Of a stretch of 64,000 bases of DNA, positions 43,881-54,106 are shown one piece after another. The translations under genes were made by a program, and so were the position numbers. This DNA comes from JANMJD01 sp963847945 (GTDB lineage Bacteria; Actinomycetota; Acidimicrobiia; Acidimicrobiales; Ilumatobacteraceae), in contig CAWKBX010000003.1 in the NCBI GenBank assembly GCA_963847945.1, positions 62,001 through 126,000 of the forward strand, written 5' to 3'. The first letter of the stretch is position 1, and each line of letters begins with the position of its first letter. The notes under the pieces were generated by a model. That model searched no databases and was not told where the DNA came from. It worked only from the letters and a program-made list of their open reading frames with translations.

Positions 43881-45228
43881 CGATGCTTCCCCCACCTTCC
43901 GCCTCGGCGACGCCATATACGACCGCACCGCCGGCGGCAACCCAAACCCTCGCTGTTCCGCCGGATGTTCGCCCCGCTGGTGCAGGCTCGCACCGTGGCT
44001 CGAGTCGCTGTATCTGCTGCTCGACATGGGCGCGGGAATTGCCTTTTTCACCTGGGCGGTGACGATGCTGTCGGTGAGTGCCGGTCTGGTGATCACGCTT
44101 GTCGGCATCCCCTCCTGGCCGCCTCGGTCGTGTCGGGCCGGCTGGTGGGGAGCGTGGAACGCTCGGGCTCGGGCTTCCTCGGGACCGTCTTCCCGGGCCC
44201 GACCCCGTTCGCCAAACGGGTCCGTGGACGGCTCGGCTGCGGGCTGGGCAGCGTCGACAAGGCGGGCTGGAAGGGGCTCGTCGTACGGCGTGATCATGCT
44301 CCCGTGGGGGATTCTTACCTTCACGGCGACCGTCGTCATCTGGTCGGTGGCATGGTCGCTTGCGGCGCTTCCCATCTACGGCTGGCGGCTCAACGACCCG
44401 GGAATCACGTTCAACGGCCGTCCGATGGACGTGGAATCAGCGGCCTGTTGATCGGCGCGACGGGTGTCGTCGGCGTGGCCCTGCTGGTCGGTGACACCGT
44501 GGATCATCACGGGCGCTGGCTAACGTCGATCGGCTCTTGATCGGTGCGTCTGCTGTCGCCCGGCCGGCGAGGCCGAGTTGACCAGCGGGTGCAGAACTCG
44601 AGCGAAAGCCGCGATGCCTCGGTGCAAGGTTCGTCGATCGAACTGCGCCGCATCGAGCGTGACCTTCATGACGGGGCGCAGCAGCGGCTGGTCAGTCTGG
44701 CGATGGATCTGGGCTTGGCCAAGGAACGGTTGAAGGCCGGCGAAGACCCCGAGCCGGGCGTTGGCGCTGGTCAGCCGGGCGCACGACGAAGCGAAGTCGG
44801 CGATCGGCGATCTGCGGAATCTGGTGCGTGGCATCTACCCGCAGGTGCTCACCGATCGAGGGCTTGACGCGGCGTTGTCAGCGGTAACGGCTCGGTCGCC
44901 GATCCCAGTCGATCTCCACGTCGACCTGCCCCAACGGCCTCCGCCAGCGATCGAGGCGGCGGCGTACTTCGTGGTGGTCGAGGCGTTGACCAACATCGGC
45001 CAAACACTAGCGGGGCGACCCGGGCGGGGGTGTCGATCAGCCGTCGCGGCGACCGGTTGGTCGTCGAAATCAGCGACGACGGCCACGGGGGAGCGGTCGT
45101 CGCACCCCGGTGGAGGGCTGGCCGGGCTGACGTGATCGTGTGCTCGCGGTCGAGGGCCGGTTCCGCCTGGCGAGTCCCGCTCGACGGGCCGACCCTGCTG
45201 GTCGGTGGAGCTCCCATGCGCGTCATGA
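43877..45228 (+). CDS. LiaS/NarL-type sensor histidine kinase with N-terminal sensor membrane domain, with frame breaks
   Basis: Probable ATG 43877 overlaps the MMPL stop. The membrane part has FFTWAVTMLSVSAGLVITLV, GVIMLPWGILTFTATVVIWS and WRLNDPGITF, resembling the putative-sensor domain of actinobacterial NarL-type kinases. The phosphoacceptor helix is IERDLHDGAQQRLVSLAMDL, followed by LRNLVRGIYPQVLTDRGLDA and an HATPase region (VEALTNI...VEISDDGHGG...GGGLAGLT). Reading requires frame changes near 43920, 44120, 44200, 44450, 44760, 45000 and 45110. The expected end, LLVVELPCAS-stop at 45228, overlaps the response regulator start by 13 bases. Confidence 0.72.
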
Positions 45229-45864
45229 TCGCCGAGGACTCCGTGCTGTTGCGCGAGGGAATCACCCGGCTGCTCGCCGAGTACGGCGACGAGGTGGTCG
45301 CCGGACTCAGCGACGCCACACGGCTGCTGCAAACGGTCGTCGAACTGAATCCCGACGTCGTCATCGTCGACGTACGGATGCCACCGACCCACACCGATGA
45401 GGGGCTGCGGGCGGCGATCGAACTGCGCCGGGTGCGGCCCGCTACGCCGGTGCTGGTGTTGTCGCAATACGTCGAGGAGCGCTACGCCACCGAACTGCTC
45501 GCCGACTCGACGGTCGGCCTCGGGTACCTCCTCAAAGAACGCGTCGCCGATGTCGGGGAGTTCATCGCCGCCGTCCACCGGGTAGCAGACGGTGGTACTG
45601 CCCTCGACCCCGAGGTCGATCGCCCAACTCCTCCAGCGATCGCGTCGTCGGGAACCGTTGGCCGCCCTGACTCCCCGGGAACGGGAGGTGCTCAGCCTGA
45701 TGGCCGAGGGCCGGTCGAACGCCGGGATCGCCGGCCACCTGGTCGTGTCGGACGGAGCCGTCGAGAAGCACATCTCGTCGATCTTCATGAAACTCGATCT
45801 GCCCGCGGCCGAAGAACAACACCGTCGCGTGCTCGCCGTGTTGACGTACCTGCGAAGTCCCTGA
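45216..45864 (+). CDS. NarL/LuxR-family response regulator, one frame break
   Basis: ATG 45216 begins MRVMIAEDSVLLREGITRLL. The receiver has acidic pocket ED, phospho-Asp in VVIVDVRMPPTHTDEG, and the K in GYLLKERV. An extra G near 45615 shifts the frame, after which AQLLQRSRRREPLAALTPRE leads into the LuxR-type helix-turn-helix EREVLSLMAEGRSNAGIAGH and VSDGAVEKHISSIFMKLDL. Partner of the preceding kinase and probably regulates the adjacent MMPL transporter or envelope functions. Target unknown. Confidence 0.85.
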
Positions 45865-45939
45865 GCAGAACCCGTCGCCATGAGGCACAACCTGGTCGGG
45901 CGCGCCCCGCCGAGATGATCGGTCGACCTGCACATGCCA

Positions 45940-45998
45940 CCAACGTTCGCGTGAGGTTGCGCCCCGTTGGGCCGGGCACAACCTCACGAGAACGTTGG
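45940..45998. terminator. Long near-perfect inverted repeat after the response regulator gene
   Basis: The arm beginning CCAACGTTCGCGTGAGGTTG (45940) pairs with the complement of the arm ending CACGAGAACGTTGG (45998). About 22 of 24 bases match, with a loop of about ten bases. A third partial copy, GGCACAACCT, lies at about 45882. No T-tract follows, so it could be an intrinsic-like terminator, a mobile palindromic repeat or a regulator site for the oxidoreductase gene starting 20 bases downstream. Confidence 0.6.
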
Positions 45999-46017
45999 AG
46001 GTACGCGAGGCTGAGGC

Positions 46018-46959
46018 ATGGCTACGTACGGATTGCAGTTGCCCGACTTCTCGTGGATTGTCGACGCCGATCCGGCGACGACGATGGACCGGTTGCGGGC
46101 GGCCGCGGTTGCGGCCGAGGAGGCCGGGTACTCGTCGTTGTGGGTGATGGATCACCTGCTGCAGCTCCCGCCGCTCGGGGGCCCGACGGCGTCGTTGCTG
46201 GAGGGGTACGTGTTGCTTGGTGCACTCGCCGCGCTGACGTCGAGGGTGGAGTTAGGCACGCTGGTCACCGGGGTGACCTACCGGAACCCGGCGCATCTCG
46301 CCAAGCAGATCGGGTCGCTCGATGCGATGACCGGCGGGCGGATCATTCTCGGCATCGGGGCGGCCTGGTACGAGGAGGAGCACCTCGCCTACGGCTGGGA
46401 GTTTCCCCCGGTCAGGGAGCGTTTCTCGCGCCTGCGGGAGGCCGTGACGATCTGTCGGGGCATGTTCGACAACGAGACGTTCACCTTCGCCGGCGACCAC
46501 TATCACGTCGACGAAGCCCGGCTGGTTCCTCGCCCGTTGCGGCGAATCCCGTTGATGATCGGCGGCAGCGGCGAAAAGAAGACGCTGCGGATGGTCGCCG
46601 AGTTGGCCGACCAATGCAACATCGGCGGCACGGCCGGCCTGGTTGGTCGCAAGCTGGCGATCCTCGACGAGCATTGCGCGGCCGTGGGACGCGACCCCAA
46701 GACCGTTAAGCGCACGGCAATGGTGAGCTTGTTCGTGTCGGCCAACGATGCCGAGCGCGACGGGTTCCGAGAGTTCCTCGACTATTCCAACCCCGAAGTG
46801 GCCGACCGGATGATCATCGCCACGGCCGACGAAGCGACCCACAATCTGGCTGCAATCGTTGCATCCGGAGCCGACGAGGTGATCGTCAACCTGCCGCTGA
46901 TCAAGTCGGTCGACGCCATCCACCTCGCCGCAGACGTGCTCAAGGCGGCGACTTCCTGA
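46018..46959 (+). CDS. LLM-class F420-dependent oxidoreductase
   Basis: 313 residues from ATG 46018. Luciferase-like TIM barrel: AAVAAEEAGYSSLWVMDHLL, LGTLVTGVTYRNPAHLAKQI (beta-strand 3 and cofactor contact), GRIILGIGAAWYEEEHLAYG, then IPLMIGGSGEKKTLRMVAEL, the family's phosphate-binding loop. In actinobacteria these proteins usually use coenzyme F420. Substrate unknown. It ends convergently with the amidohydrolase gene, with the two stops one base apart. Confidence 0.93.
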   Translation: MATYGLQLPDFSWIVDADPATTMDRLRAAAVAAEEAGYSSLWVMDHLLQLPPLGGPTASLLEGYVLLGALAALTSRVELGTLVTGVTYRNPAHLAKQIGSLDAMTGGRIILGIGAAWYEEEHLAYGWEFPPVRERFSRLREAVTICRGMFDNETFTFAGDHYHVDEARLVPRPLRRIPLMIGGSGEKKTLRMVAELADQCNIGGTAGLVGRKLAILDEHCAAVGRDPKTVKRTAMVSLFVSANDAERDGFREFLDYSNPEVADRMIIATADEATHNLAAIVASGADEVIVNLPLIKSVDAIHLAADVLKAATS

Positions 46960-46960
46960 G

Positions 46961-48700
46961 CTATGCCGACGCGCGCACCAGGCGGCCGGGGCGGGCGCCG
47001 GTGTCGGCGCCGTGGTGGCGGGTGATGACACCGGCGACGATGGTGTAGTCGTAGCCGGTGGCGGCTTGCACGAGGCGACGCCCGCCGGCAGGCAGATCGT
47101 CGGCGGCCTGGGGGAAGCCGAGGGTCAGGGCATCGAAGTCGATCACGTTGATGTCGGCTCGCTTGCCCACTTCGAGGGTGCCGCGGTCGCTGAAGCCCAT
47201 CAGATCGGCGGTGTCCTTGGTTTGAAAGCGGATCACCTGCTCGATCGCCAACTTGGGGCCGCGATGACGATCACGCGCCCAGTGAGTCAGCAGGTAGGTG
47301 GGGATTGAGGCGTCACAGATCATCCGCACATGCGCCCCACCGTCCGACAGCCCCGACACGGTCGACGGATGAATGAGCATCTCGTAGATCGCGTCCTGGG
47401 TGCCATCGACGAAGTTGAAGAACGGCAGCATCAAGAAGGCCTGGCCGTCGTCGTCGTTCATCAGGTCGTAGGCCAGTTCCAGCGGATCGCGCCCCGCGGC
47501 GGTCGCCAGGTTCGACACCAACGACTCGGGACCCGGCTCGTAGTCGACCGCCGCGCCCATCGAGTAGATCTTGTCGGTCGAGTGCTGGAACAGACTGCCG
47601 ATGCCATCGAATTGGCGCGAGGGGTCGGGCGGGAGGTCGGTCTCGGCGAGGATCGCCGCCTTCACCTCGAGCTTGCGCAGCTCGACGAGCAACTCCGGGT
47701 GCGGCAACGTCGAGGCCAGCGCCACGAACGTCGGGCGCTTGGCGAAGAAGTGGTAGCTCGCCCAGCCGATCATCATCCCGAACGGGCGGGCGGCGATCTG
47801 CGGAATCAGCCTTCCACCATCGGCCGCGGCCCGGTCGACGGCGGCGAGCACGTCACGCCACGAGTCGGGCTGCACGGAGTTCTGCAACATCGCGAACGAC
47901 ACCGGCAGCCCGGTGCGTACGGCGACCCGGCTCATCCATTCCACCTCGCCGAGCAGCGTTGGGGGGTCGAACTCCAATCCCTGCGGAGCGAGCTCGAACA
48001 CACCGTGACCAGCGGCAACGAGCGCGTCGGCCATGCCGTCGAGTTCGTCTTGGGCGGCGAACGTTCCGGGAACCGGCTCGCCATCGCGGGCCTTGTGGCT
48101 GAGGGTTCGCGAGCTGGAGAATCCGACCGCACCGGCGTCCATCGCCTCGCGCACGATCTCGGCCATCGATGCGATGTCTTGGGCCGTAGCGGGCTCATTG
48201 CGGGCCCCGCGGTCGCCCATCACGTAGGCTCGCACCGGGCCGTGCCCGACGTAGGCGGCAATATCCATCGAGTAGGTGCGGCGATCAAGCGCGTCGAGAT
48301 ACTGCGGGAATGTCTCCCATTCCCACTGGATGCCCTCGTGCAGGGCGGTGCCGGGGATGTCTTCGACGCCCTCCATCAACTGGACGAGCCACTCCTCTTT
48401 GCCGGGTCGTACCGGGGCGAAACCGACGCCGCAGTTCCCCATCACCACGGTCGTGACGCCATGGCCCGATGTCGGGTCGAGCAGGCTGTCCCACGTGGCC
48501 TGGCCGTCGTAGTGGGTGTGGACATCGACAAAGCCGGGGGTCACCAGCCGTCCGGTGGCATCGATCACCGTGGTCGCCTCGCCCTCAAGCGACTCGCCGA
48601 CGGCGACAATCACCCCGTCCTTCACTGCAACGTCGGCGACGCGGGAGGTTGCCCCCGTGCCGTCGACGACCGTTCCCCCACGAATGATCAGGTCGTACAT
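46961..48700 (-). CDS. N-acyl-D-amino-acid deacylase family amidohydrolase
   Basis: 579 residues from ATG 48700 (MYDLIIRGGTVVDGTGA); a start 12-51 bases further up is possible. Metal-dependent amidohydrolase with GFVDVHTHYDGQATWDSLLD (first metal His pair), TTVVMGNCGVGFAPVRPG (conserved Cys of the D-aminoacylase family), VGHGPVRAYVMG, and late SDGGAHVRMICDASIPTYLL. The C-terminal strand region LEVGKRADINVIDFDALTL is typical. It removes acyl groups from D-amino acids or related compounds in relatives. Intact gene. Confidence 0.93.
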   Translation of the reverse strand: MYDLIIRGGTVVDGTGATSRVADVAVKDGVIVAVGESLEGEATTVIDATGRLVTPGFVDVHTHYDGQATWDSLLDPTSGHGVTTVVMGNCGVGFAPVRPGKEEWLVQLMEGVEDIPGTALHEGIQWEWETFPQYLDALDRRTYSMDIAAYVGHGPVRAYVMGDRGARNEPATAQDIASMAEIVREAMDAGAVGFSSSRTLSHKARDGEPVPGTFAAQDELDGMADALVAAGHGVFELAPQGLEFDPPTLLGEVEWMSRVAVRTGLPVSFAMLQNSVQPDSWRDVLAAVDRAAADGGRLIPQIAARPFGMMIGWASYHFFAKRPTFVALASTLPHPELLVELRKLEVKAAILAETDLPPDPSRQFDGIGSLFQHSTDKIYSMGAAVDYEPGPESLVSNLATAAGRDPLELAYDLMNDDDGQAFLMLPFFNFVDGTQDAIYEMLIHPSTVSGLSDGGAHVRMICDASIPTYLLTHWARDRHRGPKLAIEQVIRFQTKDTADLMGFSDRGTLEVGKRADINVIDFDALTLGFPQAADDLPAGGRRLVQAATGYDYTIVAGVITRHHGADTGARPGRLVRASA

Positions 48701-48772
48701 GAACGCATCGTAGACGCTCCCGTGGGGGACCTGACGAGGCGTCAGACCCACGCCGGGTTCTGGCGATGCGGT

Positions 48773-48799
48773 ACCTGGATCTGATGATCAGATCCAGGT
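48773..48799. terminator. Perfect 12-bp inverted repeat with 3-base loop
   Basis: ACCTGGATCTGA (48773-48784), loop TGA, then TCAGATCCAGGT (48788-48799). On the minus strand it begins within the stop codon of the short frame ending SNPFVDNVFTWI. It could terminate that remnant or act as an operator between the deacylase and the secreted-protein gene. Confidence 0.55.
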
Positions 48800-48988
48800 G
48801 AAGACGTTGTCGACGAATGGGTTGCTCGTGACGCACTTCGACACGGCCGGCTGAAGACCGCTCGCCGCCGACCTTGAGGCACCAGGACGGCCTTGATCGC
48901 GGACTCCGCCGATCGGTTCGCGAGACACCCGAAATGCTTTTGGTGGGGCGTGGGCCGATCGGCCCGACCTTCGGTTGGCCGTCCTCAC
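48788..48988 (-). pseudogene. Possible C-terminal remnant of a lost gene
   Basis: A 66-codon frame whose last 20 residues (QPAVSKCVTSNPFVDNVFTWI, ending in TGA inside the hairpin) look like real protein, whereas the first 45 are Arg/Ser/Pro-rich in the manner of out-of-frame GC-rich DNA. No family is recognised. Apart from this and the hairpin, the 48701-49079 gap shows no gene. Confidence 0.25.
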
Positions 48989-49079
48989 CGAAGCGGCGAA
49001 AAGCTACGCTCAGCGGTTTGACAACTCGTTAGGTGCTCGAATGGGCGACTGGGGCGGGTCGCGGTGGCGGAGGTTTAGC

Positions 49080-52000
49080 GTGAAGTTCTCGAATCCATTC
49101 AAAATCGCACTGAGCGCGGTTGTGTTGGCGTCGGGGGTGTGGGTGGCGTCGGGTCGAGCCGATGCGGCGTTCCGCGACCATCCGTCAGTGGTGCCCGGCA
49201 CCCCGGCCAAGGGATATCCGATCATCCTCAACACGCCGCTGATCGACCTCGGTGCTGGTCTCACCGCCCGCCGCCAGGTGTATACCGCCAACCAGGCCGG
49301 GCGATACATCGTCTCGGGCGGCGACTTCCTCCAGGTCCTGCGCGCTGATGGCGTGACCGTCAACCGGGCCTATTTCGCCGCGTGGAACATCGATACCAAG
49401 GCTCTCGTCTGCCCGCAGATGACCTTCGACAACCACGTGCTCGCCGTGGTCGAAGGACCGTCGCCCGACAAGGTCTACGTTGCCGGGCGGTTCACCAAGA
49501 TCACCGGTGCCGATGGCGTCGTCCGTAGCCGCAGCCGGGTCGCGCTGCTCGACCTGTCGACCTGCTCGGTCGACCCGACGTTCGTACCGGCGATCATCGA
49601 TCTGAAGGTTGACCAACTGGCATACGGTGCCGGTCGGCTGTTTATCGGTGGTGACTTCACGACGATCGGCGGCGGGGCATACGACGTCCTCGCCGAGCTC
49701 AGCCCAGGCACCGCGGCGGTGAAGCCGGCGCTCAATCTCACGTTTACCGGCACCTACTCGACGAAGATCAAGGCGATCGCGGTCTCTCCTGATGGCACCC
49801 GCCTGATTTTCGGCGGGCGCTTCGGGATGGTGGCCAACAACGGGCTCAGCCTCGATACCGAGACCGCGGTGGTCAACATCGCCGACCCGCTGGCGCCGGT
49901 GTTGACGCCGCATTCCTGGCGCTCGCCGTTCAGCCGGACGTACCAGCAGGACGCCTCGGTGTCACCCGACGGCAAGTGGATCGCGACGGTGTACCGCGGC
50001 ACTCCCGACCTCGGCGTCAACGTCTGGCTGGTCTCGACGGCCGAGTCCGCCCAGACCGCCAAATGGAGCCACGCGGTCGGTCATGACTCGGTGTTCGGGG
50101 TCGGCGTGTCGAACAACACGGTCTACCTCAGCGGGCACTTCTGCCGCATCGCTCCGGGGCCCGGACCGACCGAGGTGATGTCGATCGTGATGGGTCTGAA
50201 CGACTGCACCGAGTACCCCAACGGGGTGTGGCGCGGCCACATCGCCGCGCTCGACATCAACGACGGCACGCCGCTGGCGTGGAATCCAGGTGCCGATTCA
50301 TTGATCGGCGGGCGGGAGCTGACCGTCACGACCCGCGGGCTGCTCGCCGGGTTCGACGGCGAACGGACTAACGACATCCACGTCGGGGCGCTGGCCTTCT
50401 ACGACTTCGGCCCAGGTGCCGAAGACGTCACCCCGCCGGGCGATGTCGTCTTCACCGCCCCGGCCGCCGGGGCAACGGTGGGCAATCCGGCGCGCATCTC
50501 GGGCTCGGCCACCGACAACGTCGGGATTGCCTCGTACGTGGTCGCCGTGCAGGCCGCCAACGGTCAATGGATCCAGCCGGGCGGCGTCCTGGGTGCCACT
50601 CGCTATGAGTTCAACGCCCCTGCCAAGCTCAACGGGGCCTTCGACCTCGACGTCGTGATGCCCGGGGCCGGCTCGTACACCGCGGAGGCCAAGGCAATTG
50701 ACAAGGGTCGCAATGCCTCGCCCGCCATCACGACGCGGGCATTCAACGTCAGCAACGTCGATGGAGTGCGCCCCGACTCGACGATCGTCGTGCCGTCGGT
50801 CGGGGTTCCCGAGGAGACCACGGCCACCATCATCGGTTCGGCGACCGACAACGTCGGCGTTGCGGCCGTCCGGGCGCGGATCACCAACTCGGCCGGGCTG
50901 TTCATCCAGGACGACTTCTCGCTCAGCACCGCCGTGAACGACCTCCCGGTCGCCACCGGTGCCCTCGGTTCGACCCCGGTTGCCTGGACGCTGAATGCCG
51001 GATCGCAGATGCCGGCCGGGGGGTACACCGTCGAGATCGTCGTCACCGACACCAGCAATAACCTGTCGCTCACCAAGACCGCCTCGTTCACGGTGGTTAC
51101 CGGAACCACCCAGATCGCTGCGGTGACCAGCTACCGCGGCTTCACCGCCAAGTTCGGCAACTACACGATGGGATCGACGTTCACCGTCGACACCGCCACA
51201 TCAGTGACAGCGCTCGGCATCTTCGACGGGAACGGCAACGGGATCTTCGACAACTCCGATGACACTCCGGCCGGACTGTGGCGCCAGAGCGACCAGGCCC
51301 TGCTCGGCTCGGTGACCGTGCCGAAGACCGCGACACCGGAGGGCGGCTGGTTCTACGGCCCGCTCGCCACCCCCGTCACCCTGCAACCCGGCGTCGTCTA
51401 CGTCGTCGCCTCGCTGATGTCATCGACAGGCGAGGCCTATGGCACCGGTGGCACGGTTGCGACCGATGCCAACTACAACTTCTCCGGCCGGGCCTACCTC
51501 GCCGGAACCGCGCTCACCTATCCGTCGTCCCAGGCGGTATCGGTCGGCTACGGCGTGCCGAACCTGAAGATCGGCGGCGGCTCGAGCGCCCCGACGGTGG
51601 CGATCACCGGCCCGGCCGCAACCGTTCCGTTCGGACAGTCATCCACGATCACCGGTACCGCCGCCGACAATGTGATGGTCAAGTCGGTGACGGTTCGGGT
51701 ATCTGACGCCGGCGGGCAATACCTGCAGGCCAACGGGATATTCGCGGCGGCCGCGGCCGACCTGATGCCTGCCACCACCGGGCTGGGTACTCCGTCGACG
51801 ACGTTCGTCTACAACGCCGGCGCGCTGCCTGCCGGTTCGTACACGGTCGCCGTCACGGCGCTTGATGGTGTGCTCCACCCCACAACGGCCACGTCGACAT
51901 TCGCCGTGATCGCCGGCGGGGGTGGCGGCGCTCACGCAGCGATTACCGCCTACACCGGGTACACCGCCAAGCTCGGCAACTACACGATGGGCTCGACCTT

Positions 52001-53184
52001 CACGGTCGACACGGCGACCTCGGTGACCGCGCTCGGCATCTTCGACGGCAATGGCAACGGTGTGTTCAACAACGCCGCCGATACGCCGGCGGGGCTCTGG
52101 CGCCAGAGCGACCAGGCCCTGCTCGGCACGGCGACGGTGTTACGTACAGCACCATCTGAGGGCGGTTGGTTCTACGGCCTGTTGCCAACGCCGGTCACGC
52201 TGCAGCCGGGCGTGGTGTATGTAGTTGCCTCGCTGGTGTCATCGACCGGCGAGCCGTACGGTACGGGCGGCACGCTGACCTCGGTGGAGAACTACAACTT
52301 CACCGGGCGGGCGTACCTCGGCGGAACGGCGCTCGCCTATCCATCGACGTTGTCGACGTCGGTCGGCTACGGCATCCCCAACCTGAAGTTCGGCAGCGGG
52401 GCCAACCCGCCGGCCGTGCTCCCAGTCGCCAACCAGATCGGTCAGGTGGGTGTGGCGATCGCCAACGTGCAGGTGGTCGCCACCGACCCCGAGGGGGGCG
52501 TGCTGTCCTACTCGGCCACCGGGCTGCCCGGCGGCGTCACGATCGATGCCGCGACCGGCGTGATCTCGGGGACTCCCACCGGTTCGGGTGCGTTCCCCGC
52601 AACCGTCACCGTTACCGACCCGCAGGCGTTGACCGCGACGACCAGCTTCACCTCGACGATCGCTCCCGCCCCCCAACCGCCGACGATCGCGGCGATCGCC
52701 GCCCAGTCATCACCAACGGGCACGACCGTCACCTCGCCGACGATCACCGGGTCTGACCCCGAGGGTGGCGCGGCTCACGTTCTCGGTGGCAGGGCTCCCG
52801 CTCGGCTTGACGATCAACTCGGCTACCGGCGCGGTCACCGGTACCCCGGTGACGACGGGCGTGAGCACCGTGACCGTGACGGTCACCGATCCGCAGGCGC
52901 TCACCGCCTCGGCGTCGTTCACCTGGACGATCACGGCCGGCACGCCGGCATGCTTCGCCGTTCTCGACGGAGGCGGAAAACCGGCGCTGACCTGGACCGC
53001 TGTTGTTGGCCAAACAACCTATGCGGTGCGCCGCGACGGAGCCTTCCTTGCCACCCTCGGAGCGGTGACCACCTACACCGACACCGCCGCACCGGCCGGC
53101 AGCCGGGCGTACGTCGTGCGCTCCCGCCTGGCCGGGATCACCACCGACATCGTCTGCCAGCCCACCCCGATCACCGTGCCCTGA
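49080..53184 (+). CDS. Large secreted protein: propeller, Ig-like domains and duplicated DUF4082-like domain
   Basis: GTG 49080 with GGAGG at about 49069 is chosen; ATG 49041 is possible. Signal peptide: FKIALSAVVLASGVWVASGR then ADAA cleavage. About residues 35-450 form a repeated-strand propeller (AGRYIVSGGDFLQV, DKVYVAGRFTKI, GRLFIGGDFTTIGG, TRLIFGGRFGMVANN). Next come two Ig-like 'big' domains with SATDNVG motifs. Then a roughly 150-residue module occurs twice (51106-51570, 51932-52396) separated by a third Ig-like domain, followed by two putative-Ig (He_PIG) domains and a fibronectin-like end. A frame slip near 52765 must be corrected to reach the stop at 53184. Probably an extracellular binding or cell-surface protein. 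Confidence 0.82.
51106..52396 (+). repeat. Direct duplication of a 150-residue DUF4082-like module
   Basis: Copy 1 (51106-51570) and copy 2 (51932-52396) share most residues, including GNYTMGSTFTVDTATSVTAL, FDGNGNGIF/VF, DTPAGLWRQSDQALLG, EGGWFYG and TPVTLQPGVVYVVASL. The FDGNGNGIFDN segment looks like a Ca2+ loop. By eye about 80% identical, suggesting a recent internal duplication or ongoing conversion. Confidence 0.9.
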
Positions 53185-53263
53185 GCATCGTCGGTGAGCG
53201 TGAGCGAGCCCGATCGCCTCGGCCGACACGAATGCGGTGCATGGGGTCGGGCATGCTGGGTGG

Positions 53264-53986
53264 GTGATCCATGTCGACGACCACGACCATGTCCGCAGCC
53301 TCACCCTCGATCGGTCCGAGGCGCGTAATGCCTTCGATCAGGAGCAATACCACGGCCTCGCCGCGCTGCTGGCGGCGGCCGCGACCGACGCCGATGTCCA
53401 CGTGGTGGTGCTCACGGGGGCCGGGCCGTCGTTCTCGGCCGGCCAGGATCTCAAGGAGATGGCTTTGCTCGCCGCGGGGCAGGGTCCGGTGGGCGGGGCG
53501 ACCGGGTTTCCGGCGCTGCTGAAGCAGTTGGAGTCGTTTGGCAAGCCGTTGATCGCCGCGGTCAACGGGTCGGCCACCGGGATCGGGGCGACGATCCTGC
53601 TCCACTGCGACATCGTGGTCATCGCCGAGACGGCCCGGCTGCGGATGCCGTTCGCCGAGTTGGGTGTTCCGCCCGAGGCGGGCAGCTCGGTGCTGCTCCC
53701 AAGCGCCATTGGTTGGCAGCGGGCGGCCGATCTGTTGTTCACCGCCCGTTGGGTGTCGGGGCCCGAAGCGGTCGAGTTGGGGATGGCCCTGCGCTGTGTG
53801 CCGCTCGACGAGTTGGCGGCGACGGCCGCAACGTTGGCCGCCGACATCGCTCGCCACTCGCCGGGCGCGGTACAGGTTGCCAAGCGCCTGATGCTCGCCG
53901 GGCGCGCCGACGTCTCAGCGCAGGCCCGCGAGCGCGAGAACCGAGGCTTCATCGAACTAGGTTTCGGTGGGGGACCCACAGACTGA
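53264..53986 (+). CDS. Enoyl-CoA hydratase/isomerase
   Basis: 240 residues from GTG 53264 (VIHVDDHDHVRSLTLDRSEA); ATG 53237 would add nine residues. Crotonase fold: VVVLTGAGPSFSAGQDLKEM forms the first part of the oxyanion hole, and AAVNGSATGIGATILLHCDI carries the second oxyanion-hole glycine. One catalytic Glu position is seen in PFAELGVPPEAGSSVLLP; the other usual Glu is replaced by the SATGIG context, which is common in isomerase or decarboxylase relatives. Exact reaction therefore uncertain. Beta-oxidation context. Confidence 0.9.
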   Translation: MIHVDDHDHVRSLTLDRSEARNAFDQEQYHGLAALLAAAATDADVHVVVLTGAGPSFSAGQDLKEMALLAAGQGPVGGATGFPALLKQLESFGKPLIAAVNGSATGIGATILLHCDIVVIAETARLRMPFAELGVPPEAGSSVLLPSAIGWQRAADLLFTARWVSGPEAVELGMALRCVPLDELAATAATLAADIARHSPGAVQVAKRLMLAGRADVSAQARERENRGFIELGFGGGPTD

Positions 53987-54106
53987 CACCCTCGCGGTCA
54001 GTCGTTGTCGAAACCCGTGAGTGTGGACAGCCCACTCGGCCGCACCGCCTCACGCGTTGACGGTTCGGCGGTGACTGGACGGGCGAAGGGAGGTACGGTC
54101 CGAGGC

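Noticed and set aside
47330..48784. 484-codon plus-strand frame opposite the deacylase gene
   Set aside because: Arg/His-rich shadow frame; the deacylase on the other strand is complete with catalytic motifs.
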